In this document: one piece after another, positions 35,499-46,353 of the stretch
How positions within the stretch are numbered: position 1 is the stretch's first letter
How the letters are laid out: each line of letters begins with the position of its first letter
From: Cyanidiococcus yangmingshanensis
Taxonomy: Eukaryota; Rhodophyta; Bangiophyceae; Cyanidiales; Cyanidiaceae
Reading direction: 5' to 3'
Length of the DNA stretch: 64,000 nt
Assembly (NCBI GenBank): GCA_013995675.1
Contig: VWRR01000018.1
Span: 248,001 to 312,000, forward strand
Made by a program: the position numbers and the translations under genes
Notes under the pieces: model-generated
Told to the model about the DNA's origin: nothing
Databases searched by the model: none
The model's input: only the letters and a program-made list of their open reading frames with translations

Positions 35499-37799
35499 TC
35501 AATGGTCGAATCCCAGTGCCCTTCGATAGGCGGCCTCTTCGCGCCAGGTTAGGCGATCGAGGACCCAGTCACCGCTGGAGGTGCGTCGGCGATAACGCGG
35601 CCGGTTCGCACCGCCAAAGATCTCCACGAGGTCGCAGGTAAGTACGCGAGGAAAGATGGTATCTGGATCGACCTGTGTCTGTTCAACTAGGGCTCCATAG
35701 AGGCGATGGCTGCGGGCCCATTCAGGGAATAAGATGGCGCTTGGCAGCGGGCACTGCGGCGGAATCGTCATCCGAGACATCTTGTGCCGCACGTCGTTCT
35801 GGTGTCAGGGGGTAACCAGCATCGCTTCGGGTCGCAGCATCCGCAGACGACATGGTGTCAGGCACCGGCGTCGTCGTCCCTGAATTTTGGCGACGAAGCG
35901 GCTCGAGGCGCGCTTGTTGACGTTCGGCCTCGAGTGCCAGCCGACGCTGATGCTCCAGAATACGCCGACGTTTCTCATCTCGCCGCTGCTGCGCCTCTGT
36001 CGCTAATTCCGACCCGATGAATGGTGTCCAAGACGAAGGGTTTGCATTCAGATCGAGCAGTGGCTTGGTTGGGCTCTTGGATCGCACGGATGCCGAATGA
36101 TCCCTGGGTCGCACCGTGCGAGTATCCAGATGTTCCAGCGTGCCCGCCGTGACGCCACGCGTCGACCGATGGTACGCTCGGGCCGAATCGCTGGACTTCG
36201 CGGCAGATGGCGTCGCCCCCGATCGGGTCGGCAACCGCTCATGAGACGTGAGCGGAACGGCGGATGCAGCACGCTCACTAGGACGTCAGCGGAATCCACT
36301 GGCTTTGCTGATGGCTTCGAGCTGCTGGGTCGCGGCCTGCCCAGGCCTTGTTTGGCGATGGCCTCGGTGCAGCGTTCGCTCCAGATTGGGCCGTAACCTG
36401 CATCGGCGACGATCGCGTCGGCAAACGCGCTGGCGAACGCGACACCGTGAACGCGCGACTTTCGGACAGTTCCTCTTTTGCGGCACGCTCCTGGTCGCAT
36501 CTGACTCTGACCGGCTGTTGCGGTGTTTCGAGCGCCTCCGAAGTATCGTTTTGGGCGCTGTAGGCGTACTGGCGAGGTAGCGCAGATGACATCCGCTCGG
36601 TTGAGAATGCTTCTGTCGTGGATGTGGTCGTACCATGACTCTGGTGTGCTCCAACGCGCTTGGCTCGGAGTTTTTCGATCCGCGTTCGCAACTCTTCTGT
36701 ACGTGACAGCTTGCTCGGGGGTGCGCTGGCCACCCGCTGCCAGCACGATCACGGGATGCGAGCACACGGGCGGGTTGGATAGCGGTCGGCGCCCGGGGGG
36801 AATCCACAATCTGCAGGGAGCGGTCGCACGCACGATTACATGGGCTCTTGGCGTCATGCAACGCACCCACCGTGTCGTATGAGGCTTTCCCGGCGTGCAC
36901 CAGGGACTCGTACTTGACTCTCTGGAGACGACATTTGCGTAGCTAGATTCGTGTCGAGCGTGCTCGTGGCCATGGCGGCATTGAACTGAGACGAGTGCAC
37001 AGCCAGCGGTTCGACCAAGACATCCGGACACGCGTCGTGGTTCTCATGGATCGACGTCCTCGGCGCTGAACGGAGAGCTGACACCACGATCTGTTGCTCA
37101 TCGTTTGCGGCGACCCGATTGCTTGTGTCGGCACGCACGGCAGCGTCTGTCCAAGTATCTCGATCTGACGTGGATGCACAAGTGACAAGCGCTGACACCG
37201 ATCTCTGTGCATCCGATGCTGTGAGCGTCCGGTCGCTATCGCAGACGAGCATCTGTTGCGTCCTGGTGGACCGAGTCGCTTGCCGATCGAATAGGTCGCT
37301 CTGGAGAACTGGCTTGCGACGACACCAATTTCTCTGCACTGCGGCGATCCGCGAACGTTGGGATCATCATGTTCGATTTCTGCGGCGATTGTGTCGTATC
37401 CGGCAGCGAGCGGCCCAAAGATCGGTTATCGCTCCGTTCATCAGGCACGAACGGCGCTGAGACGAATTGCAGATCAACGTCAGTCGAAATAGGCGTCGAT
37501 GGCGATGAAGTTGGCGCTCCCGCGACCATACGGACAGCTGCCTGCTCGGTTGACCCAGCGATACTTTGAGCACCGTGCACCGAGTCAATTGAGCCAGCGT
37601 TACTGGAATCAGCGACAGGCTGTCGCACCGATATCGGAGAAGAAAGCTCCTCTCGAGACGGTTCCGGCGACGGCTGGGAAGAAACGGGATCGAACGGTTG
37701 GGGCGATGGTGCTCGACTCGCTGCAGTGCCGTTGGCGCTGGACGTTTCTCCGGGTCGCTTTGCAGGAGACGTCTCTGTTCGTGGTGAAGCTACGACCAT
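35499..37799 (-). CDS. INCENP-like inner centromere protein with C-terminal IN-box (several frame changes)
   Basis: The C-terminus is diagnostic. The frame 35792-35499 encodes FPEWARSHRLYGALVEQTQ, then DPDTIFPRVLTCDLVEIFGG and RPRYRRRTSSGDWVL. This is the IN-box: an IP-x-WA start, the DLxxIF block and the RTSS-x-W Aurora-phosphorylation/activation motif. Just upstream, in a second frame (36234-35722), is a charged helix (EAQQRRDEKRRRILEHQRRL), as in the INCENP coiled coil. Removing one C of the CCC at 35725-35727 (GGG on plus) joins them as KRHLIPEWARS. Further upstream, S/T-rich pieces lie in alternating frames (37799-37236, 37339-36854, 36733-36278, then 36450-36240) with at least four more changes, so the full model is uncertain. 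INCENP scaffolds Aurora kinase at centromeres and the spindle midzone. Confidence 0.72.
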
Positions 37800-40700
37800 C
37801 TCGTGCCGAGACAAGGCGCTGAGCCCCGAGCACGGACCGTACAGTGTCCGTCTGAATGCAGCGATGTAGCGATGCTTCGTCCGCTTTGGCTGGCAGCAGC
37901 AAGCGCTCTTTCACTGGGATCGCATCCCAGGAAGGTCTCCTCACGGTACGCGGCTGACACTTGACTAGGATTTGGCGTCAGCTGGTTACCAGCCGCGAAT
38001 GGGAGAGCCCGCAGAGCCTCCTGAAGTACCAGGCTAGTGGCGGCGGTAGCCATGGATCCCACTAGCGTTCCCGACACGGGCCGTGCGGGCGACGTCAGGC
38101 CTCGCTCCGTCGGAGACGATCTCATCGCCAACGACTCCCGTTCGCTTGTCGAATGCACAAAGGCCAGCATTTGATCACAGGTTACCAGTGCATGGGAGCC
38201 GTCGCCCACGAGATGCTGGTTGCTCGCGCAGTGCCGGGTATGGTTGTCAAAGTCCAATGCTGCATCGACAAGCACAGGCGCGATGTCCTCCGAAGCAAAT
38301 GCAGGGGCGCTGAATAAACCGCCGCTGGTCGGAAATATAGCCTGCGCGAAGGCACGATTGGTATCAGCATCGATTCGGTCGGCGCTGGCATTGAAGGATG
38401 TGAGCGTTTCTCCCGCAGCATCGACGGGGCCATGCTGTGTGCTTGTCACGAAACCACCATTGTCGGAACAAGTAGGCCTGCACAGGAGAGGCTTGTGACT
38501 CTGGACGTGCGCATGGGTGCCTGTTTGGACCGGATTCACCAATTCGGTGAGATGGTGCTCATCGCTGCGTGATGGAACTGCAGGGATGTCGTCGACCATT
38601 CGCGGTTCGCGAGGCAAGTATATAGAACCGACACCTGCTGATGATGCGGCATCTCCAGAGAAGGACGCTGTGTCACCATCATCATCCAGCTCGCTGAAAG
38701 CATTGATCGGAGCTGCAACCAGAAGCGCAGCCGCGTCACCATCACAGGACGCATGACGAACTGACTGCGGCGTACTTGGGATGCCCGTCTCGGTGTTGCG
38801 TTTGGCGCATTCAGTCCACATCTGCAACGGGTATGAATCGTCTCGGTGTCGTTGCGGGTCGCATTCCTCGAGCGCTTGTCCCGAACGAGTCAGCGACATT
38901 GCTTGCGGCACTGGAGACGCGTTCCCTACATTTGGACACTCGAGTGGCGTCGACAAGTCGTCCACTTTCAGATGCGCAGATTCACCGCTTCGCTCCAGTA
39001 CGCATTTTTCTCTTCTCGAAATCGATGCGGGCGTTGGAAACACAGACGATTCCCTATGCTCTACCGCACCGGTCCTGGCATCGGAAAACGGTGTCTGAGT
39101 CGTGCCGGATTCGTTCACAAGCGCCATTTCTTCACGGTGCTCTCGTATGGGTGCCGTGGCAGTGAGCTTTCTGGGATCATGACCCGCGGCGGAGAGGTTT
39201 TCCATATCATCAAACGAAACGTGGATCATCGCGTCGGGATGCGTCGCTGTCGGTAGCGTTCCGGGACTCGCACGATCTGCCAGATGATTTGGTGCCGTTG
39301 CCGTCGCCACCGAAACAATCGCGTCAGACTCCATCGAGCTGGATAGGCGCTGCTGCATGAGATGCCTCAAGCGGTGATCTTCAGGTCTCGGAGCGTCGCG
39401 CCATTGAGGCTCGGGACACATCGAAACGCTCAAGCGGGGCGATTCCCGAGATGGATACCCTTCCTGGGGACCTTGGCTGTGATGCTCCGGGGACGACGAC
39501 GACAACAACAAAGTCGTGCGCGTCTGCGATACCGGCGCGAGCGGTGTTGGGTCGGCTCCTCCTGTCTCAGCATGGCTCGCAGCGAGCAGATGATCGTTGG
39601 CGCACTGGCGAGGTGCGCTTGCCACAAGTGGGCTTGCCGTTGATGCCAGGTCTGGATTGCTTTGATCCATAACTGGCTCCTGGCTGCAGGATTCGGCACC
39701 AGGCACGATGGAGGGTATCGCGATCGAACACGTTGCGTCCCTGGAGCGCACAGAGGTCGACGTCGATTGCGTGGAGCGTTCCGGTGACCGCGGTCCTTTG
39801 CGGGCGATTTCGAGGGCTGGCGATTTGGCCTCGACGTCAGCTTCCTCGGACTGTCTCGTCGGCGTCTGGCGTTCTCCGGCGAGAACACGCTGCGATCGCT
39901 GTCGAGCAACAGCATTGACGAGTTTGGGTTGAGATACCGGCGAACTTGGCTGGCCGTGATCATCGAGCTCCGCAAGTAGTGACCTCTGCGCACTCGAGAC
40001 TGATCCATACGACTCAGCGAGCGACGGTTGATGGCTCGGGGCGACTCGGTCCGAATCCGAGCCATTGACGGCTTCGGAGATTCCTTCCTGCTCTCGCGTT
40101 TTTGCAGTTCCAATGGACGCGTGATGTAATGATATTGGTTCCATGGGCCCGATAGGGACGCGCTCCGATGACTGGCTACGACATGCTGCTTCCGAGTTGG
40201 ACCGATGAGGATGTGCTCGCTTCGTTGCTGTCGGCGGAGCGCTAGCCTCCTGCTGGGCTCTCGGAACGCGGAGATATTTCTGCCGAGTGCGATTCGTGCT
40301 TCCACGAACTGCTGTTTCTTGTTTGGGAATGTTTGCTGTCGGTGGTGTTGCCCGCATTTCAGGGGCATTCTTTCGTGCGAGTGCGCCAGCTTTCCTTCGA
40401 GTCGATTTGGTTCTCCTGGATTGTCGAGCTTGACACGGTTTTGAGGGAGGGCTCGCGCTCGCCATTTGATTCGTTGTTGGAGTGATCCTGCTTGTATTTG
40501 GCTTCGCGTTGGTCGCAGCGGGCTGGCGATCAAGATCAATGCACTGCTCGCAGTACCAGTCATCGTCGGGCACACTATCGAATGGCGGTTCGCAACAGTA
40601 CGTATGAAAGCAGTCGTCGCATCGATCGCAAAGCAGCATAAGATGGGGGTCGTTCATTCCTTTGCAGCGACGGCAATAGGTCTCGTCCTTGCGCGGGGTG

Positions 40701-42139
40701 CGTTGCTCGGCCTTGGCACGGGAAAAAGGCGACAGGAGTTCCAGAGCGAGCAGACGGGCCCGATGTGCAGCATTATTGGGCCGTTGGCAAGGTGTTCTAG
40801 ATGCTCTCGGAGTTGACAAGGCCGTCTCATGGACAGGCGCCGACGGCACAGGAGACCTCCCCCGCTGCTGCTGTCTTCTCGTTCTTGAAGGGCGTTCCGA
40901 TGGGTCCGATGGTCGGCTCTTTCCACAAGAATGGCTCTTTGAGAGGCGCGATAGGCGGGGCTTTTCGAACTGATCCGCGGAAGCGTGATCTGCGGTTCGT
41001 CTTGCTGACCCCGTCAAATCTGTTGGAGATCGTTGTTTGGTCGACGCGGACCGTTCTGAGGCCAAGGGTGCCTCTGGCGAGGCAATCGTTTCCGCATGCA
41101 AGCCAAAGCTCTGAAGGACGCTGGTTCCTGACGACGTTTTCGCTGAGGCCTTGCCCGTCGTTGAGTGGCGTTCGCGATGCGTAGGTGGAGCTCTAGCCCC
41201 CCTTGTTGTGCGCGACGCTTTTCGACCACGGATCGATCGGTGCTGTGCCCGCGGGGTTGGTTGCCGATCTGGACTCGGAGGTACAGCACTCGGACAAGGT
41301 GTTCGCGCTGCTTCGAGTGCCACCGCCGACACGCCCTCTGCCTCTCGAGCACGTGACCGCACAGCAGATTGGGCTGACTCGTTTGTTTCATCGTCATCGA
41401 AAGCAAAGATATCCGTAGGCATCTGTGGTTCAGCTGGTATCGCAGATGAAACCGAAGCTGCGGCATCAACAGGCCGCTCTGCGCATGACTCGTGGCTTGG
41501 TGCCTTGGCCAGAAGCATGGATGGGCGCGGCTTACGCTCATGCAGGGTAGTCAGGCGCCGACGTCGTCGTGCGCGAGCACCCAACATCAGACTCTTTCGC
41601 GAGGCCGCAGGTGGCTGCACAAGGCCAAGGAGCGAGTGTCGTGGATCCCAAACTCGAGTTGCCTGGTGATGCCGCTGCTGGACGTCGTGTTCTGAGCCGC
41701 AGACACTCGATGCACTGTTGCAGTGGCCGCCTAGGAGCGAAGCCTGTGACCATGTTTCCGGCACGTCATCCGCCGGAGGCGCCAGATGATGAATCTCTAT
41801 ATTGGGTGGATGACTTGCGCTAGAAGATGCATCAACCGCGGAGCTGTTCGCTTTGGTAGATTTTCGGACGGGCAACTTCACGGATGACGAAGATGGCGAT
41901 ACTTGGACGTCCTTGGCCGGGCTAGCGGCGTCTCGAGTTGATCTGTCGACAGTGGCCTCCCATCGTGAATACGGCCTCTCAGGAAGCTTTGTCGCATGGT
42001 GATGGATTGTTTTCCGTAGCCATGCAGCTTGTGCTTGGTACTCACCGAGTACTGCAGCCTGTTGTTGCTCAGCGACGTGGCGGAGTGCGCGAACTGCATC
42101 TAAAACGGCTCGCTGTCGTAACGTGTCACGAGAGCTCAT
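37790..42139 (-). CDS. Large PHD-finger protein
   Basis: 1,449 residues from ATG 42139 (the open frame runs to GTG 42157). A canonical C4HC3 PHD finger lies near residues 490-540: YCRRCKG, LMLLCDRCDDCFHTYCCEPP and DDDWYCEQC. Such fingers read the methylation state of the histone H3 tail. The rest is low-complexity, S/T/P/A/Q-rich and probably disordered. The first 50 residues form a predicted helix (RQRAVLDAVRALRHVAEQQQ), and there is a basic patch (GARARRRRRLTTLHERKPR) near residue 190. The last codons overlap the start region of the INCENP-like frame by about 10 bp on the same strand, with no intergenic space. In a window with other frame slips, the two may therefore be one gene. No other domain was recognised. 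Confidence 0.85.
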   Translation of the reverse strand: MSSRDTLRQRAVLDAVRALRHVAEQQQAAVLGEYQAQAAWLRKTIHHHATKLPERPYSRWEATVDRSTRDAASPAKDVQVSPSSSSVKLPVRKSTKANSSAVDASSSASHPPNIEIHHLAPPADDVPETWSQASLLGGHCNSASSVCGSEHDVQQRHHQATRVWDPRHSLLGLVQPPAASRKSLMLGARARRRRRLTTLHERKPRPSMLLAKAPSHESCAERPVDAAASVSSAIPAEPQMPTDIFAFDDDETNESAQSAVRSRAREAEGVSAVALEAARTPCPSAVPPSPDRQPTPRAQHRSIRGRKASRTTRGARAPPTHRERHSTTGKASAKTSSGTSVLQSFGLHAETIASPEAPLASERSASTKQRSPTDLTGSARRTADHASADQFEKPRLSRLSKSHSCGKSRPSDPSERPSRTRRQQQRGRSPVPSAPVHETALSTPRASRTPCQRPNNAAHRARLLALELLSPFSRAKAEQRTPRKDETYCRRCKGMNDPHLMLLCDRCDDCFHTYCCEPPFDSVPDDDWYCEQCIDLDRQPAATNAKPNTSRITPTTNQMASASPPSKPCQARQSRRTKSTRRKAGALARKNAPEMRATPPTANIPKQETAVRGSTNRTRQKYLRVPRAQQEASAPPTATKRAHPHRSNSEAACRSQSSERVPIGPMEPISLHHASIGTAKTREQEGISEAVNGSDSDRVAPSHQPSLAESYGSVSSAQRSLLAELDDHGQPSSPVSQPKLVNAVARQRSQRVLAGERQTPTRQSEEADVEAKSPALEIARKGPRSPERSTQSTSTSVRSRDATCSIAIPSIVPGAESCSQEPVMDQSNPDLASTASPLVASAPRQCANDHLLAASHAETGGADPTPLAPVSQTRTTLLLSSSSPEHHSQGPQEGYPSRESPRLSVSMCPEPQWRDAPRPEDHRLRHLMQQRLSSSMESDAIVSVATATAPNHLADRASPGTLPTATHPDAMIHVSFDDMENLSAAGHDPRKLTATAPIREHREEMALVNESGTTQTPFSDARTGAVEHRESSVFPTPASISRREKCVLERSGESAHLKVDDLSTPLECPNVGNASPVPQAMSLTRSGQALEECDPQRHRDDSYPLQMWTECAKRNTETGIPSTPQSVRHASCDGDAAALLVAAPINAFSELDDDGDTASFSGDAASSAGVGSIYLPREPRMVDDIPAVPSRSDEHHLTELVNPVQTGTHAHVQSHKPLLCRPTCSDNGGFVTSTQHGPVDAAGETLTSFNASADRIDADTNRAFAQAIFPTSGGLFSAPAFASEDIAPVLVDAALDFDNHTRHCASNQHLVGDGSHALVTCDQMLAFVHSTSERESLAMRSSPTERGLTSPARPVSGTLVGSMATAATSLVLQEALRALPFAAGNQLTPNPSQVSAAYREETFLGCDPSERALAAASQSGRSIATSLHSDGHCTVRARGSAPCLGTRWS

Positions 42140-44413
42140 ACGAACCACGACTACCACTCCTATCGTGGAGACTCGAACGAGGAACCTCCAATAGCCAAGT
42201 ACTTAGACAATATCGTTGCGCAGCGTGAGCGCTTGACGCAGAGCGGTCAAGGAGGTGCCCAAAAGAAACGAATAGAATCGCGACGTTCGACCCGGTGCTT
42301 ACGTCGAGGGGCCCTTTTCGCGCGCTTTGAACAAGTCCCCGGTCAGTTCGGGCAGAATCGCTTCCACAAAGTGTAAACTGTTGACAACGATTCGTGTACG
42401 CTACCACCGACGCAGTTCACTGAGTGTTCGGATTCGGAGACCGTCGCTCAACAACAAGTTCGAGCCTTGCGTAGTTTCAGCCTCGCAGCCAAGAGCCTAG
42501 CTTCTGAACCTGTTGATCTTTCCAACCGTTAAACACAGCGTGAACGTGTCGGCGACTGTTGACAGTACAGTCAAGCGCTTCGGAAGACAACTCCCTTTTT
42601 GACAAAACTCGCTTCAATGGTTACAGAGGCGAGCGTTCTGCTAACATGGACGTGCATCCCTGTTCGGATCGGCGACTGGCCCAGGCTCGGCCTCGCGAGC
42701 GCCGGGAATTCAAATCGAGCCGTAGGCGCATCTTGGGACGGTGCGTGATGACCCTAAACGTCGATGTTTGTCTAGTGCGCATGTCCATGCTTGGCGATGA
42801 CTCTAAACGTCGATGGTTGTCTAGTGTGTACGATGATGCTTGGTGATGACCCTAAACGTCGATGGTTGTCGAGTGCACGTCTTTGGAATTGTGCGTGATG
42901 GGCTAGGCCTGTCTGGATAGGGCGCTTGCGCTGCGGGTGATTTATGCAGTCGCGTGACTCGTGTTTGTGGCGGCTGGAGGAACGCGTGTTCATCGATTGG
43001 CTGCAGCAGAGGATACTCCTTGGTGGGAAATATGCCCCTTGTGGATGGGATGATCATCTCCATAAAGCGGCGAAGCATTTTTCCTGGTAAGCTGTGGGCC
43101 ATTTGGACCAAACCAGCTCACCTACCCCACGGTATGATTGCTGACCCTGAATGCCCCCTACAAGATGGATGAACCACGGCCAAAGCAGCGTGTTCTGTTT
43201 ACGTGTTTTGAACGATGAATGCGGATTGGTGAAAGGGTCTCTATCTGAGATCAAATCACGTGGAAGAGCCAATGTCCAAATAGATCCCGGCCGACCTGGC
43301 ATCTGATCAAACGTTCTCTTCCACGTTGTGTAGCGCACGGAGCATCGCTGCGTGTGCAAGCCAACAAAACAAATCAGGTTGGATGACGAAACGTGCTCGA
43401 CGAACTAACGGCTTGTCGTTGATAGAACATCTGGGATGGCTGGGATGGCGGGACCCAGCAGCAAGCGGTCATCTCGTGTGTCGGTCCGAGCTCGGTACAC
43501 GAGCGCAAATGCGTCGTGCAGTTCACCTGAAAGTGTGTCCTATCGACCCATGGGCGCGCTTTGAGGACAGATTCTGGTGTGTGTCCGGAAAACGCTTCCG
43601 TGTCGTTCAAGTTACGAACTTGTTTAGTGAGGTGACGGGGTGGTCGAATCAAGCAGGGAAAACGCGCCCGCTGCGAGCAAGGTGAATCCCTTGTTCTGAA
43701 AGCTATTGATGAATATTTTGTTTGATAAAGGTAATGCGATCTGTTTGAATTTTTGAAGCAAACATCGCAGTCTCGAATTCGTTAGCTAAAGTACAGCACG
43801 AAAAATTGGGGCATCCAATGTCAACAATCATCATCTATTTGCGTTAGGACCGAATCAGGTGATGAGCACTCCGCGAAAGGGCATTGCATGGCGGCGACAA
43901 ACACCATACACAAGATACGTATCCGCTCTTTGCCGCACAATCATGTAGCTCGAGTACCGGATGAATGCACGGCAACCATACCCAATCTATTCGTTTCGAA
44001 CGTTTGTGCGCAGTATCTGCGAATAGCGACCTCTGGTCATGAATGCGCCTACCACGCAACGGAACGACAACCAATCGTTCTACCAGAAGACTGATGCTCA
44101 TTCAGCACGATGAACGCGATACCTATCGGACGCAAGCGCTGGGACGATCAGAGGATCCGGCAATCCGGCGCTCATCGGCAGGCTAATTTCTGATCATCAG
44201 CGGGAAACGTGCGTTCCTTTCGCCTGTACCAGCAGGCTCCCAGCAAATTCATCGGTTCTATCGTCCTAGCGTCGCGATGGAGCGGATTCCTGTTTTGCGG
44301 TGAAAAGCCCAGTGCCATGGATGCGAGCTTCGGCAGCGACGACCATGACCATTCCACGAGAATCGCCTGGTCGCTCGTCGGTAACAACATCTCCATCGTC
44401 CTTATGATTATCA
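42140..44413. other. 2.3-kb region without a recognisable gene, with a tandem repeat
   Basis: Lies between the PHD-protein start and the CCT-gene 3' end. It contains the 49-bp tandem repeat at 42745-42898. Open frames of 60-120 codons near 42950-43690 on both strands have no clear family; a weak transposase-like impression was not strong enough to call. Confidence 0.45.
42745..42898 (+). repeat. 49-bp tandem repeat, about three copies
   Basis: The core ACYCTAAACGTCGATG recurs at 42751, 42800 and 42849 (exact 49-bp period), each followed by KTTGTCKAGTG. Both flanks carry a related TTTGG..GTGCGTGATG sequence. Two of the three cores contain CCCTAAA, the plant-type telomere heptamer, but only singly. 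Confidence 0.9.
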
Positions 44414-45295
44414 TCAGCTGTGGCGGATCTCGGTGGCAGTCGTGGTGGCTATCGCACCGCCGAGTTCATTCACACCCGTGCAGTCGTTCTCAGCGGAGTG
44501 CATTCCGCGATCGCCCTTGGCGAGCTCACTCTTGCGCACAAAACGACCCTTGTAGCGTGGACGTGCCTCAGCCAGCTCCTTCCGACATGCATAACGCACA
44601 GTCTTCCTAAAGGTGCGTTGACGTTTCTTCTCGCGGTACCGAATATATGCTCGATAACGAAGCTCCTTCGCGCTCAGAGCGCTGCTGGGAGTCGCACCTC
44701 GAAGCATCAATGGCAGTATTGGTTGTTGATGCTCACTACATTCGGCGTTATCCGAGACTGAGGGAAGCATTTGCACCGGTTCCCCCGAGAAACACGACAC
44801 CGAAGCTGCGGTATAGCTTCGCCGCGACTCGCCATCCGATGCCGATGATGAAAACGGCCGCGACGCAATGGAGTGTTCGCTCTCCACGATACCAGCCACT
44901 GCTGAACAAACCAACTCGTCAAGTAGTGGCGACGTCGGCGCCAGCCAAGGCGTCGGCTCCAGACTCAACGGAGAGACTCCGTCACGATCAGCGAGACGTC
45001 CCTCGAGACGCGACTCTCCGGAGCGCGCCTGTGAACGGGGCGACCCCTCCATGCTGACCAAACTCGCGTAACTACCAGCCGTCGGACGGCCAGCTGCCCG
45101 CCGCAAAGCGTGTCCAGGCCAGTTTAAGTCAACGTTTTCTTCCGCATCTGGCTTGCAATGTTCCGTGAGCAGCGCCCCAGCAGAATTCGTGTTGTTGCTC
45201 GTCTGCAGAAGAGCGTCCAAGTCCGCCCAGTCAAAACCGGCCGCGTCGATTCTCGGTGATAGAAAGTCATCCAAGCCTGCCGGAGACATCCACAT
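44414..45295 (-). CDS. CCT-domain (CONSTANS-like) putative transcription regulator
   Basis: 293 residues from ATG 45295 (begins MWMSPAGLDDFL); the open frame continues to GTG 45388. The only recognisable domain is a CCT motif near residues 209-250: ELRYRAYIRYREKKRQRTF, then RKTVRYACRKELAEARPRYK and GRFVRKSE. It keeps the basic residues and the final R-x-K-G-R-F-V-R. The N-terminal 200 residues are acidic and Ser-rich and may be an activation region. No B-box or receiver domain is present. CCT proteins in plants bind NF-YB/YC histone-fold dimers and act in light and circadian control; in this alga the role is inferred only from the motif. Divergent from the ABC1 kinase. Confidence 0.88.
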   Translation of the reverse strand: MWMSPAGLDDFLSPRIDAAGFDWADLDALLQTSNNTNSAGALLTEHCKPDAEENVDLNWPGHALRRAAGRPTAGSYASLVSMEGSPRSQARSGESRLEGRLADRDGVSPLSLEPTPWLAPTSPLLDELVCSAVAGIVESEHSIASRPFSSSASDGESRRSYTAASVSCFSGEPVQMLPSVSDNAECSEHQQPILPLMLRGATPSSALSAKELRYRAYIRYREKKRQRTFRKTVRYACRKELAEARPRYKGRFVRKSELAKGDRGMHSAENDCTGVNELGGAIATTTATEIRHS

Positions 45296-46353
45296 GTTCA
45301 ATCCCAAAGTTCTCTTCCGAAAGAAGACGAAAGAGTGCCTCCTAAGCAACAGTCCGCCTCGTTGCACGGTAAACACCCTACCGCGCACCCTTAACGGATG
45401 AGCGCCTCATCAACGCGCTCCGTATCGGACGGCACAACAGCGCAGGGGTCGCGATGTCACGGAAGCGGTCCGAGGCGTCACGAGAGGCGCTGCCCTGGCC
45501 GGCGCTTGATCCGACTGTCCAGATGCTGTCCGAGTTGGCGTCACCCGAGCCCGATGAAGAAGAGGTGCGCATCTCGGCGTCGTCGTCCGTCGCCCAGCGT
45601 GGGTGTGACAGGAGTTCGTCACGCCACGGATCCGTCCCTCGACGCATCCCATCGGACGCGCCCCCGTGACCGAGGGTCGCGATGGCTGCCGCGGGTCCGT
45701 GCGTTGCGTCGGATCGTCGAAACTCAGCCAGCGCCTGGCGGAGCCGCGTCTTCGTGCGTGCGTGCGTGCGATGGTTTTACGTCTTGCGGCGGTTGCACAA
45801 CGGACCAGCGCGTGACGAGATGGCTCGGCTGCTGGCGGCATCTTGGGATCCAGCGGGAATGTGAGCGCTTCGCTGCCGAGCCATAACGACGCGATGCCTA
45901 AATCCCCGAGATGGCTGGTGGGCACACCACCGACCTGCGCGTCTGGGCGAGGCATCCCTCTCGCCTGCTTCGTCCTGGGAACGGTTCCCGTCCGACGTCG
46001 CCGTGCCTTCCATCCTGGTGCTGCATGGCCGTCGGGCGTGGGCGCAACGCGTCGATCATGATCCTTTTGATTCATTTATGGATAATAATGGATTTGGTGG
46101 ACATGGGCAGCATGCACTGCGTCCCGGATGGCCCAGGCGTCTGTCCAGGGACGTCGAGGCAGCCGAGCGAGTGTTCGAAGACGCGGCCTGCTGCTGCGTC
46201 GTGTGCATAGGGACGTTTGCGGGTATACTTGACATAGGCTCGCGTTGAAAGAGCTGATGGACGATAGATGACGGGGGCGTGCCAGGGAAGCACCCAGCGG
46301 GCGACGATTGTGGTCGGGGTGTACTGGACGACGGCTTCTCTTGTTGCACGGTC
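45296..46353. promoter_or_regulatory. Divergent region between CCT gene and ABC1 kinase
   Basis: About 1.06 kb with a GTGC tract at 45753-45770. Overlapping frames here are Arg/Pro-rich and unconvincing. No defined promoter element was recognised. Confidence 0.45.
45753..45770. repeat. CGTG tetranucleotide tract
   Basis: Four to five CGTG units, 458 bp upstream of the CCT gene start and about 580 bp upstream of the ABC1 kinase start. Confidence 0.8.

Noticed and set aside
42954-43685. Short frames with a faint piggyBac-transposase-like stretch (for example VDGMIISIKRRS)
   Set aside because: The resemblance is only about a dozen residues; no catalytic Asp triad or terminal inverted repeats were seen, so no element is claimed.
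45410-46075. 221-codon minus-strand frame between the CCT and ABC1K genes
   Set aside because: Dominated by Arg, Pro, Thr and His without motifs; likely chance openness in GC-rich DNA.
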